Origin: Mycolicibacterium sp. TUM20985
GTDB lineage: Bacteria > Actinomycetota > Actinomycetes > Mycobacteriales > Mycobacteriaceae
Direction: 5' to 3'
DNA: 64,000 nt
Assembly (NCBI RefSeq): GCF_030295745.1
Contig: NZ_AP027291.1
Location: 5,580,001 to 5,644,000, forward strand
Shown here: piece after piece, positions 1 to 8,442 of the stretch
Numbering within the stretch: position 1 is the first letter of the stretch
Layout of the letters: each line of letters opens with the position of its first letter
Notes under the pieces: model-generated
What the model was told of the DNA's origin: nothing
Databases searched by the model: none
Seen by the model: only the letters and a program-made list of their open reading frames with translations
Made by a program: the position numbers and the translations under genes

Positions 1-1197
1 TGTCGGGCACTGCGAGATCGGGGTGCAGTAGCGCGAATTCGGGTGCGCAGCCTTGCTTTCCGTCTCCCGTAAATTCCAGTCCTGGCCCTTCCAGTCGATC
101 AGGTGGTCGGGCTCGCCCTCGAGACCCTCCCACCACACGTCACCGTCATCGGTCCTGGCGACGTTGGTGAAGACGGTGTTACCCGCGGCGATCGTCTTCA
201 TCGCATTCGGGTTGGAGTCCCAATTGGTGCCCGGCGCGACGCCGAAGAAGCCGAACTCCGGGTTGACGGCGTAGAGCCTGCCGTCCTTGCCGAAGCGCAT
301 CCACGCAATGTCGTCACCGACGGTCTCGGCACGCCAGCCGGGGATCGTCGGCTGCAGCATCGCCAGGTTGGTCTTACCGCACGCCGACGGGAACGCCGCG
401 GCGATGAAGTAGGCCTTGTTCTCCGGCGAGATCAGCTTGAGGATCAGCATGTGCTCGGCGAGCCAGCCCTCGTCGTGGGCCATCGCCGACGCGATCCGCA
501 GCGAGTAGCACTTCTTGCCCAGCAGCGCGTTGCCGCCGTATCCGGATCCGTAGCTCCAGATCTCGCGGGTCTCGGGAAAGTGGGTGATGTACTTGGTGTC
601 GTTGCAGGGCCACGGCACGTCGGCCTGGCCCTCCTCCAGCGGAGCGCCGATCGAGTGCAGCGCCTTGACGAAGAACCCGTCATCGCCGATCTTGTCGAGC
701 GCGGCCTTGCCCATCCGCGTCATGGTCCGCATCGAGACGACGACGTATTCGGAGTCGGTGATCTCGACGCCGAGCTTGGGATCATCGGCACCGAGGGGAC
801 CCATGCAGAACGGCACCACCCACAGCGTCCGGCCGCGCATCGAACCGCGGTACAGACCGCTCATCAGCGCCCGCATCTCGGCGGGATCCATCCAGTTGTT
901 GGTCGGGCCCGCATCGATCTCGCGGGCCGAACAGATGAAGGTCCTGGACTCGACGCGCGCCACGTCGGACGGATCGGACAGCGCCAAGTAGGAGTTCGGC
1001 TGCTTCTTGTCGTTGAGCTTCTGGAAGGTGCCCGCCTCGACGAGCTGGGCGCAGAGGCGCTCGTACTCCTCGTCGGAACCATCGGCGAACATCACGCGGT
1101 CGGGCTGAGTCAGCTCGGCAACCTCGCGAACCCAGGCGAGCAGCCCCTCGTGTTTGGTCGGCGCATTGTCCAGACCGGGAATGGTCGCTGAGGTCAT
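1..1197 (-). CDS. pckG: Phosphoenolpyruvate carboxykinase (GTP), C-terminus beyond the window edge
   Basis: This enzyme converts oxaloacetate and GTP to PEP, CO2 and GDP, the cytosolic first step of gluconeogenesis and essential for mycobacterial growth on fatty acids. The N-terminal 399 residues are visible of about 606 expected; the rest lies left of base 1. The P-loop FPSACGKTN is present and its reactive cysteine is residue 273. Other family motifs are RTMTRMGK, YGGNALLGKKC and GDDIAWM. The ATG at 1197 starts MTSATIPGLDN and follows a GGAG at about 8 nt. The neighbouring Rv0209/Rv0210-like genes match the M. tuberculosis pckA locus (pckA is the equivalent name). The call is secure; only the 3' end is missing. 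Confidence 0.97.
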   Translation of the reverse strand, partial: MTSATIPGLDNAPTKHEGLLAWVREVAELTQPDRVMFADGSDEEYERLCAQLVEAGTFQKLNDKKQPNSYLALSDPSDVARVESRTFICSAREIDAGPTNNWMDPAEMRALMSGLYRGSMRGRTLWVVPFCMGPLGADDPKLGVEITDSEYVVVSMRTMTRMGKAALDKIGDDGFFVKALHSIGAPLEEGQADVPWPCNDTKYITHFPETREIWSYGSGYGGNALLGKKCYSLRIASAMAHDEGWLAEHMLILKLISPENKAYFIAAAFPSACGKTNLAMLQPTIPGWRAETVGDDIAWMRFGKDGRLYAVNPEFGFFGVAPGTNWDSNPNAMKTIAAGNTVFTNVARTDDGDVWWEGLEGEPDHLIDWKGQDWNLRETESKAAHPNSRYCTPISQCPT

Positions 1198-1300
1198 CAA
1201 AATCTCCTGCTGGCGGTCTCGGTTATACCTGGCTTGAGGTTAACGTGGGTGACATACCCGCGGTAAATCGGGAGTATGTCCGTTGTCTCACAGGAACGAT

Positions 1301-2467
1301 TCAGATTGGCGATTCCGGCAGAATCGACGGCGAAATTCCGGCGAGCTCCCCATTCGTACTGGTCAGTAACATTTCCGACCGGGTTTCCGCCCCCGCGAAA
1401 TCCAGGGCCAGCAGCCGCTCCGCGACCACCGCTTCGGCGTGCCACCGCACCGCCCCCACCACCTCGGTGACCCATCGGTCGAGCAACGCGCGCTCGTGCA
1501 GCAGACCCCGGGTACGCACCACCCACGCCATCAGAGCCAGCCCCATGGCCGCGCCCGCCGCCCATCCCGCGGCCGCCAGTCCCGGCGCGATACCCGCGAG
1601 GAGCCGGCTCGACGCCAGGGCGATCCCCAGTCCGAAGCCGACGCCGAGCACCGCCATCAGCCGGCCCTCCAATCCCCGCGCCGACGCCGGCGACCGGCTC
1701 ACCCCGGGCGGGGGACGATGGATTGGCGCGGGCGGGTCGACCCCGAGTGCGGTGGCGGCGGCGTCGATGGCGCGGGTGATCTCCACGTCCAGCCCGGCGA
1801 GGAACTGGTCGACCCTCCCCCGCGCAAGTGTCTCGAATGCCACCGATCCGCCGACGGGAACTGCCGACGCGGCGTCGCGAAGTTCGGCCCGCAGCTCGGC
1901 GCACCCGTCCCTGACGAAGCGCAACAGGCCTAGGCGGGCGCGCTGGAGCACTCCTCTGGCCGCCGACGCCCGTCGCGCGGCGGCAACACGGCCCCGCGAT
2001 GCCCGAAAAGCGCTCCGCTGCAACTGATTCCGGCGGGGCAGGTCTGGGTCGGCGAGGCGCACGTCCAGCTCGGCGAGCAGCTCGCCGAGCCACGGCTCAC
2101 CGAGATCGGGTGCGGCGGCGACCCCCACCCACGGCATCGCCGCTGCGCGGGCGTCCCACGCCGAGACGAGCTTCCGGTCGGCATCCGCGACGTCCCGCCA
2201 TTCCCGATGGGCATCGACCTTGGCCACCACGCCGACCACCAGGTCGGCACGTGCCGCGGCGGGCGCGACCAGCACCCAGTCCGACCGGGTCACCGGTGCC
2301 ACCGCCGACACGACGACGAGCACGGCGTCGGGCGGACGTTGCCGCGCGACCCCGTCGATCCCGACGATCGTCAGGTCGGGTCGTTGACGACGCAGGCCGT
2401 CGACGACACCGCCGATGCCGGACAGAGGCGGCCCGACGACGAGGATCACCTTGCCGGTGGCCGTCAT
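1301..2467 (-). CDS. Membrane-anchored P-loop-like protein (Rv0210/Rv0209-type)
   Basis: A 388-residue mycobacterial conserved protein of unknown function. The N-terminus (VILVVGPPLSGIGG) has the strand-loop shape of a Walker A site but lacks the GK[ST]. Two hydrophobic segments lie at about residues 275-325 (LMAVLGVGFGLGIALASS and GLAAAGWAAGAAMGLALMAW), followed by a charged tail. This is the layout of dynamin-like or era-like GTPases with C-terminal membrane paddles. The ATG at 2467 overlaps the stop of the upstream GTPase-like gene as ATGA, so the two are translationally coupled and probably act as a pair. A longer start at 2518 would run into the upstream gene and is less likely. The GTPase assignment is inferred from the partner. 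Confidence 0.75.
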   Translation of the reverse strand: MTATGKVILVVGPPLSGIGGVVDGLRRQRPDLTIVGIDGVARQRPPDAVLVVVSAVAPVTRSDWVLVAPAAARADLVVGVVAKVDAHREWRDVADADRKLVSAWDARAAAMPWVGVAAAPDLGEPWLGELLAELDVRLADPDLPRRNQLQRSAFRASRGRVAAARRASAARGVLQRARLGLLRFVRDGCAELRAELRDAASAVPVGGSVAFETLARGRVDQFLAGLDVEITRAIDAAATALGVDPPAPIHRPPPGVSRSPASARGLEGRLMAVLGVGFGLGIALASSRLLAGIAPGLAAAGWAAGAAMGLALMAWVVRTRGLLHERALLDRWVTEVVGAVRWHAEAVVAERLLALDFAGAETRSEMLLTSTNGELAGISPSILPESPI

Positions 2468-3471
2468 TGCATCCGGGCGAGGAGGCGCAGCGAGCCCCGC
2501 GCGATGTCGGCGCCGCATCGGCGATGCAGGTCGTTGACCGGCCCACGGCAGTAGCGACGCCAGCGGATGGCCCGGTCGAGGTGGGCGGCCGCCGTGTCAC
2601 CTCGGTCGACCGGGAGGCCGGCGGCCTCGATCACCTCGACGGCGGCGCCCATCGTGGCCAGCACCGTGACGTCGTCGGCCAGTAGGTCCGAGACGGCGAC
2701 GGCATCGGATCGTGCTGCGAGCGCACGCAATTCAACGACCGCCGCATGCAACCGCAGGTACCTGACCCTGGCCGAGGCCGTCTCGAGCGCAGCGGTCACC
2801 TCGTCGAGGTTGCCAAGCGCTGACAGGTACCCGCCCAGCCGCTGCGGTTCGGTCCCGCCGGCGAGCGCGAGAACGGCGTGCGCGATGCCGAACCTGTCGA
2901 GGCGCGCCAGGAGCCGGGCCCGTACGTCGCGTTCGACCGAATGGGGTTGCTCGACGAAGACCTCTACACCGGTGAGGTCCGGCGGCTCGGTGACGAACAC
3001 GCGCAGCGCTGCCAGCAGTTCGGGGTCGAGCCCGTCGCACTCCAGTGCCGCCAGCAGCCCCACCACCGCGATCACCGGGACTCCGGTCAGCCGCTCCACC
3101 GCGATTGCTCGCCGACGCGCCACGGCGATCGGTCCCCCCGGGCCCTTCCCGGCGAGGTCGGCCTTCGTCAGCAGGATGAGGAGCGGCCGTCGAGCCGACC
3201 GCACCACCGCGAGCTCCTCGGGCTTGGCGGTCTCGGCGATCACCAGCACGTCGACGTCGGCATCGGCACCGGACGGCGCGACGGGCACGCTACGGTGTCG
3301 CAGCGCCGCCTCCACGCGACCCCGGCCGACACCCGGCCGGCCGAGCACCGCAACGCGCACCGGCCGCCGGAGACGCGCGATGATCGGCGTGAACGGTGCG
3401 ACGCCAAGCGTCTCGGCGACGCGGGTCAGCTCGCCGGTGAACGGATCTGTCACGTCTTCCACCCCCGACAT
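2464..3471 (-). CDS. GTPase-like protein with degenerate P-loop (Rv0209/Rv0210-type)
   Basis: A 335-residue soluble-looking protein and the first gene of a two-gene unit with the downstream membrane protein. Near residues 40-50 is VAVLGRPGVGRGRVE, where the expected GKS/T of a G1 loop is replaced by GRG. A G4-like motif TKAD follows in LLILLTKADLAG, and DVLVIAETAKPEE sits in the place of G3/switch II. The C-terminal half is helical. These features suggest a TRAFAC-class GTPase fold with weakened or lost nucleotide hydrolysis. The gene is divergent from trmB with a 115-bp gap holding both promoters. The ATG start at 3471 has no clear ribosome-binding site; GTG codons a few residues in are alternatives. 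Confidence 0.75.
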   Translation of the reverse strand: MSGVEDVTDPFTGELTRVAETLGVAPFTPIIARLRRPVRVAVLGRPGVGRGRVEAALRHRSVPVAPSGADADVDVLVIAETAKPEELAVVRSARRPLLILLTKADLAGKGPGGPIAVARRRAIAVERLTGVPVIAVVGLLAALECDGLDPELLAALRVFVTEPPDLTGVEVFVEQPHSVERDVRARLLARLDRFGIAHAVLALAGGTEPQRLGGYLSALGNLDEVTAALETASARVRYLRLHAAVVELRALAARSDAVAVSDLLADDVTVLATMGAAVEVIEAAGLPVDRGDTAAAHLDRAIRWRRYCRGPVNDLHRRCGADIARGSLRLLARMQ

Positions 3472-3586
3472 TCATCGTCGCACCCCCGCAGGCCCTCCCC
3501 TGGCGGACATTCTGGCCCGCAGTGGTAGCCGAAGAAGGCAACTGTTGGGTATCGAAATGCACCACGATGCGGGTACACAGTGCGCG

Positions 3587-4396
3587 ATGAGCGACCATGG
3601 ACGGATGCACGTGCAGCGCGAGGAGGCCTGGGAGGCGGCTACCGAGTCGTCGACCGAGCCGTCGACCGGCGCGGCCCCGTTCCTCGCGCACCCGCATCCG
3701 CGGATCGCAAGCTTCCGGTCCCGCCGATCGGCGCTGTCCGGTCTGCAGCGCGAAACCTGGGATCGACGCTGGCCGGAGCTGGGCATGCAGGCCAGGGATT
3801 CCGACGGGAACCTCGCCGGAACGCTGGACGCAGAGGCCTGGTTCGAGCGTTCGGCGCCCCTGGTGCTGGAGATCGGCTGTGGCACCGGCGTCTCGACCGT
3901 GGCGATGGCCGAAGCGGAGCCTCATCTGGACGTGCTCGCGGTCGAGGTCTACAAGCGTGGCCTCGCACAGCTGCTCAGCGGCATCGACCGCCAGCGCCTC
4001 ACCAACGTGCGCCTGATCCGCGGTGACGGTGTCGACGTGCTCGAACACCTCCTCACCCCGGCGTCGTTGACCGGCGTACGGGTGTTCTTCCCGGACCCCT
4101 GGCCCAAGGTGCGGCACCACAAGCGCCGGCTGATCCAGCCCGCGACGGTCGCGTTGATCGCCGACCGGTTGCGGCCTGGCGGAATTCTGCACGCCGCCAC
4201 GGATCACCCCGGATACGCCGAACAGATCGGCGAGGTCGGCGACGCCGAACCCAGACTGCGCAGGGTGAGTGCAGACGCGATCACGGGAGCAGCGGCCGAG
4301 TTGCCGATCTCGGTACGACGCCCCGTCACCAAGTACGAGGACAAGGCGCAGCGCGCGGGCAGCCCCGTCGCCGAATTCCTGTGGGAGAAGTGGTGA
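3587..4396 (+). CDS. trmB: tRNA (guanine-N7-)-methyltransferase
   Basis: TrmB transfers a methyl group from S-adenosylmethionine to N7 of G46 in the variable loop of tRNAs. The product has 269 residues. The SAM-binding glycine loop VLEIGCGTG lies near residues 93-101. The family hallmark FFPDPWPK (about 167-174) is followed by RHHKRR, which binds the target tRNA. The C-terminal TKYE motif is also present. The ATG at 3587 was chosen because the next residues, MSDHGRMHVQ, resemble the annotated M. tuberculosis N-terminus; the open frame extends much further upstream but runs antisense through the GTPase-like gene. The NYN gene begins 7 bp downstream, so the two form an operon. Confidence 0.95.
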   Translation: MSDHGRMHVQREEAWEAATESSTEPSTGAAPFLAHPHPRIASFRSRRSALSGLQRETWDRRWPELGMQARDSDGNLAGTLDAEAWFERSAPLVLEIGCGTGVSTVAMAEAEPHLDVLAVEVYKRGLAQLLSGIDRQRLTNVRLIRGDGVDVLEHLLTPASLTGVRVFFPDPWPKVRHHKRRLIQPATVALIADRLRPGGILHAATDHPGYAEQIGEVGDAEPRLRRVSADAITGAAAELPISVRRPVTKYEDKAQRAGSPVAEFLWEKW

Positions 4397-4403
4397 CCGC
4401 CGC

Positions 4404-5123
4404 ATGAGCGTCTCGGAGGACTTCGACATCGTCGGAGGCGTCGACGGCGACCGCGACGGCGAAGATCGCGCCGAGCACCCGTTCCAGGGTCTTCAGCGGG
4501 TGTTGCTGGTCTGGGATGCACCAAATCTCGACATGGGCCTCGGCTCGATTCTGGGTGGTCGCCCGACCGCCGCTCACCGCCCGCGGTTCGACGCGCTCGG
4601 TCGTTGGCTGCTGGCCCGCACCGCCGATCTGTCCAGCGCGCGGTCCCCCGACGAACCAACCGTCACGTTCGAGCCCGAGGCCACGGTCTTCACCAACATC
4701 GCGCCCGGTAGCGCCGACGTCGTCCGACCGTGGGTGGAGGCGTTGCGGAACGTGGGTTTCGCAGTCTTCGCCAAACCCAAGATCGACGACGACAGCGATG
4801 TCGACAGCGACATGCTCGACCACATCGAATTGCGTCGCAGCGAAGGCCTGGCCAGCGTGTTCGTCGCCTCGGCCGACGGCCAGGCGTTCCGCCTGCCACT
4901 GGAGCAAATCGCCCACGACGGCATCCCGGTCAGCGTTCTAGGATTTCGCGAACATGCCAGTTGGGCGCTAGCGTCGGATACCTTGGAGTTCGTCGACCTC
5001 GAGGACATCCCCGGTGTCTTCCGAGAGTCGCTACCGCGAATCGGCCTTGATTCGCTGCCCCAGGAAGGGGCGTGGCTACAACCGTTCCGGCCACTGTCGT
5101 CGCTGCTTACCTCGCGCGCGTGA
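4404..5123 (+). CDS. NYN-domain protein, putative ribonuclease (Rv0207c-like)
   Basis: The NYN fold belongs to the PIN-like metal-dependent ribonuclease superfamily. The product has 239 residues, close to M. tuberculosis Rv0207c. Conserved acidic positions fit the family: D38 in VWDAPNLDM, the aspartates of DVDSDM, and the aspartate in VASADGQAF. A Gly-His-containing loop (VLGFREHASWAL) follows. The ATG at 4404 lies 7 bp after the trmB stop and 52 bp before mmpL3. A tRNA- or mRNA-processing role beside TrmB is plausible but untested. The fold is fairly sure from the motifs; substrate and activity are unknown. Confidence 0.85.
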   Translation: MSVSEDFDIVGGVDGDRDGEDRAEHPFQGLQRVLLVWDAPNLDMGLGSILGGRPTAAHRPRFDALGRWLLARTADLSSARSPDEPTVTFEPEATVFTNIAPGSADVVRPWVEALRNVGFAVFAKPKIDDDSDVDSDMLDHIELRRSEGLASVFVASADGQAFRLPLEQIAHDGIPVSVLGFREHASWALASDTLEFVDLEDIPGVFRESLPRIGLDSLPQEGAWLQPFRPLSSLLTSRA

Positions 5124-5175
5124 CATATGAACAAGCCGAGGCAGAGAACTTGATGAAGATCAGTTAGGAGCTCAC

Positions 5176-8100
5176 GTGTTCGCCTGGTGGGGTCGGATGG
5201 TGTACCAGTTCCGATACGCAGTGATCGGAATCATGGTCGCACTGTGCGTTGGTGGCGGCATCTACGGCGCCAGCCTCGGACAGCACGTGACCCAGAGCGG
5301 TTTCTACGACGACACCAGCCAGTCGGTGGCCGCCTCGGTGTTGGCCGATGACGTCTACGGTCGCGACCGCCTGAGCCACATCGTGGCCGTGCTGGACGCG
5401 CCCGAGGGCAAGAAGGCCAACGACCCGCAATGGTCCAAGCAGGTGAAGAGCGAGCTCGACGCGATCGTCGCCGACCACCCCGACCAGATCCTGTACTGGC
5501 GGGGCTACTTGGAGAATCCCTCCGGAGACCCGACCACCAACGCCGCCCTCGCCAACGACGGCACGCGCACCTTCGTCGTCATGCCGCTCAAGGGCGACGA
5601 CGACGACACCATCCTCAAGAACTACAAGATCATCGAGCCCGATCTGCAGACCGTCGACGACGGGAAGATCAAGCTGGCCGGCCTGCAGCCGATCGCCAGT
5701 GAGCTGACGGGCACGATCGGTGACGACCAGAAACGCGCCGAGGTGGCGGCCATCCCGCTGGTCGCGGTGGTGCTGTTCTTCGTCTTCGGCACCGTGATCG
5801 CCGCCAGCCTGCCCGCCATCATCGGTGGGCTGACGATCATGGGTGCGCTCGGCATCATGCGGCTGGCCGCCGAGTTCACCCCGGTGCACTTCTTCGCCCA
5901 GCCCGTGGTGACCCTGATCGGGTTGGGCATCGCCATCGACTACGGCCTGTTCATCGTCAGCCGGTTCCGAGAGGAGCTGGCCGAGGGGTACGACACCGAG
6001 GCGGCCGTCCGCCGCACGATGATGACGTCCGGCCGTACCGTCATGTTCTCCGCGGTGATCATCGTGGCGTCCTCGGTGCCACTGCTGCTCTTCCCGCAGG
6101 GGTTCCTCAAGTCGATCACCTACGCGATCATCGCGTCGGTGATGCTCGCGGCGGTCATGTCGAACACCGTGCTCATCGCCGCATTGGCCGTCCTCGGCCC
6201 CCGCGTCGACTCGCTCGGGGTCAAGTCGCTGATCAGCTTCGCCGTGCCCGACACGATCAAGTCCGATCCCGCCAACCCGAAGAAGAACACCCTTGCCCTC
6301 GCCGCGATCCCGGCGGGCATCCTGCTTCCACCGATCGGCATCGCGGTCGGCCACGTCGCCCGATCCCAGATCAAGAAGACCGGCGAGCAGGGGGCGGGCC
6401 TGGCCTACATCGGCCTGGTGTTCGCCTACCTCGGCACCTACGGCGGGCTCGCCTACGGCTGTTACGCGCTGCGGGATGCCGACGTCATCGAGGGTGCGCT
6501 GTTCTACATCCTGCTGGGCATCGTCATCTTCTGCGCGTCCGTCACCGCGATCCTCGCCCTGGCGCGGTACATCCCGTTCATTCGCCGGATCACGGTCTGG
6601 TGGTTGCACTTCCTCGCCGACAAGACCCAGAAGACGAAGACCCGCGAAGAGGTCGAGAAGGGCTTCTGGGGCACGCTGGTCAACAAGGTGATGAAGCGGC
6701 CGGGCCTGTTCGCCCTGCCGATCGTGATCGTGATGATCCTTCTCGTCATCCCGCTGGGTCAGCTGGCACTCGGCGGCATCAGCGAGAAGTACCTGCCCCC
6801 GGACAACGCGGTGCGCCAAGCGCAGAACGCATTCGACTCCAGCTTCCCCGGCTACCGCACCGAGAAGTTGACGCTGGTAGTCCAGGGCGCGAGCCCCGAG
6901 CAGCTCGCGCAGGTCAAGAGTGAGGCGGCGCAGGTGACCGGCTTCACCGGCACCTGGGACGAGCGCCCCGTCGCGCCGGACGTCAAGGATGCGGCGATCC
7001 CGATGGGCGCCAACGGTCAACCGTCGCCGTGCTTGAACGAGGATCTGCCGTGCGTGCTGCAGAACGGCTTGGAGGTGCGCAATGACGCCTCCAAGAAGAT
7101 CGACGAGCTCCGCAGCATCTCGGCGCCCAAGGGCGTGACCATCTGGGTCGGCGGCACACCGGCCCTCGAGCAGGACAGCATCCACAGCCTCTTCTCGAAG
7201 CTGCCGCTGATGGTCGTGGTGCTGATCCTCACGACCACGGTGCTGATGTTCCTGGCGTTCGGTTCGCTCGTGCTCCCGATTAAGGCCGCGTTGATGAGTG
7301 CCCTGACGCTCGGTTCGACGATGGGCATCCTGACGTGGATGTTCGTCGACGGGCACGGCTCGGGCCTGATGAACTACACACCGCAGCCGCTGATGGCGCC
7401 GATGATCGGGTTGATCATCGCCGTCATCTGGGGTCTGTCGACCGACTACGAGGTGTTCCTGGTCTCCCGCATGGTGGAGGCCAGAGCGCGTGGGCTGTCC
7501 ACGGCGGAGGCGATTCGCATCGGTACGGCCACGACCGGCCGGTTGATCACGGGCGCCGCGCTCATCTTGGCGGTGGTCGCGGGCGCGTTCGTGTTCTCCG
7601 ACCTGGTCATGATGAAGTACCTGGCCTTCGGCTTGCTGCTGGCACTTCTGCTCGACGCGACCATCATCCGGATGTTCCTGGTCCCCGCGATCATGAAGAT
7701 GCTGGGCGACGACTGCTGGTGGGCACCTCAGTGGATGAAGCGCATCCAGGAGCGGCTGGGACTCGGCGAGGTGGAACTGCCCGACGAGCGCAGACGGCCC
7801 ACGGCCCGCGAGCCCGAGGTGGACGCCGAAGCACTCGTTGGCGCCGGGGCACCGATCCGTGCCCTGCCGCCCCACGATCCCACGCATCCGCAGGGCGGAC
7901 GATCGCTGACGACGGGCAAGGTCGCGCCGCAGCGGGTCAGCCCGCCGTCGGCGGCCGGGACGACCCGCATCCCGACCGCGTCGGCGCCCGTCGCCGAACC
8001 GCCGACCACCCGGATGCCCGCCGCGCCCGCCGATCAGACGACCCGGCTGTCCACCCCCGACGTGGCCACGACACGCACCCCGCGGGTCGACCCGAACCGC

Positions 8101-8442
8101 CCCGCCACCCCGCCGAGGAGCCCGGCCCCCGCCAGGGGATCCAGCTCGCGCGGTGCCAGTGCCACCGGTAGCCGTGAGATCGAGTCGTGGCTGGGCGATC
8201 TGAGGGGTGGCGCCACGGGATCTGGCTCACCGCCAGAAGATCAGCGGCCCACCACGACCGGCCGACATCAGCCGCCCGCCCCGGCGGCCGAGCCGCCCAC
8301 CACGGCAATTCCCGCCCAGCGGGAGCCGGAGGCCGAACCGTCGACCGAGAAGATCGACATGCGCGAGACCGAGGAGAATCCCAAGCGCCGCGGCGGTGGG
8401 ATGAGCGCGGCAGATCTGCTTCGCCGGGAAGGCCGGCTCTAG
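5176..8442 (+). CDS. mmpL3: MmpL3 trehalose-monomycolate transporter with an inserted DUF4190-like segment
   Basis: An RND-family inner-membrane flippase/transporter that moves trehalose monomycolate to the periplasm and is the target of many antitubercular compounds. The start is GTG at 5176, preceded by TAGGAG at 5 nt. The product has 1088 residues. The two proton-relay Asp-Tyr pairs are intact: D255-Y256 (GIAIDYGLF) in TM4 and D757-Y758 (GLSTDYEVF) in TM10. Two periplasmic porter domains and 12 family helices are recognisable, with a low-complexity cytoplasmic tail from about residue 870. The oddity is about 110 additional residues at roughly 350-470, between TM6 and the amphipathic helix before TM7. 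They contain a DUF4190-like motif (GHVARSQIKKTGEQGAG) and extra hydrophobic segments. The frame is uninterrupted there. The 3' end overlaps the convergent AI-2E gene by a CTAG. Confidence 0.97.
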   Translation: MFAWWGRMVYQFRYAVIGIMVALCVGGGIYGASLGQHVTQSGFYDDTSQSVAASVLADDVYGRDRLSHIVAVLDAPEGKKANDPQWSKQVKSELDAIVADHPDQILYWRGYLENPSGDPTTNAALANDGTRTFVVMPLKGDDDDTILKNYKIIEPDLQTVDDGKIKLAGLQPIASELTGTIGDDQKRAEVAAIPLVAVVLFFVFGTVIAASLPAIIGGLTIMGALGIMRLAAEFTPVHFFAQPVVTLIGLGIAIDYGLFIVSRFREELAEGYDTEAAVRRTMMTSGRTVMFSAVIIVASSVPLLLFPQGFLKSITYAIIASVMLAAVMSNTVLIAALAVLGPRVDSLGVKSLISFAVPDTIKSDPANPKKNTLALAAIPAGILLPPIGIAVGHVARSQIKKTGEQGAGLAYIGLVFAYLGTYGGLAYGCYALRDADVIEGALFYILLGIVIFCASVTAILALARYIPFIRRITVWWLHFLADKTQKTKTREEVEKGFWGTLVNKVMKRPGLFALPIVIVMILLVIPLGQLALGGISEKYLPPDNAVRQAQNAFDSSFPGYRTEKLTLVVQGASPEQLAQVKSEAAQVTGFTGTWDERPVAPDVKDAAIPMGANGQPSPCLNEDLPCVLQNGLEVRNDASKKIDELRSISAPKGVTIWVGGTPALEQDSIHSLFSKLPLMVVVLILTTTVLMFLAFGSLVLPIKAALMSALTLGSTMGILTWMFVDGHGSGLMNYTPQPLMAPMIGLIIAVIWGLSTDYEVFLVSRMVEARARGLSTAEAIRIGTATTGRLITGAALILAVVAGAFVFSDLVMMKYLAFGLLLALLLDATIIRMFLVPAIMKMLGDDCWWAPQWMKRIQERLGLGEVELPDERRRPTAREPEVDAEALVGAGAPIRALPPHDPTHPQGGRSLTTGKVAPQRVSPPSAAGTTRIPTASAPVAEPPTTRMPAAPADQTTRLSTPDVATTRTPRVDPNRPATPPRSPAPARGSSSRGASATGSREIESWLGDLRGGATGSGSPPEDQRPTTTGRHQPPAPAAEPPTTAIPAQREPEAEPSTEKIDMRETEENPKRRGGGMSAADLLRREGRL

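Noticed and set aside
2567..3586. Long upstream extension of trmB
   Set aside because: The added residues are Ser/Arg/Thr-rich, antisense to the GTPase-like gene, and unlike known TrmB N-termini.
5164..7887. 907-codon antisense open frame across mmpL3
   Set aside because: Shadow of a high-GC gene; composition is Arg/His/Asp/Gln-rich low complexity with no domains, and mmpL3 is certain on the other strand.
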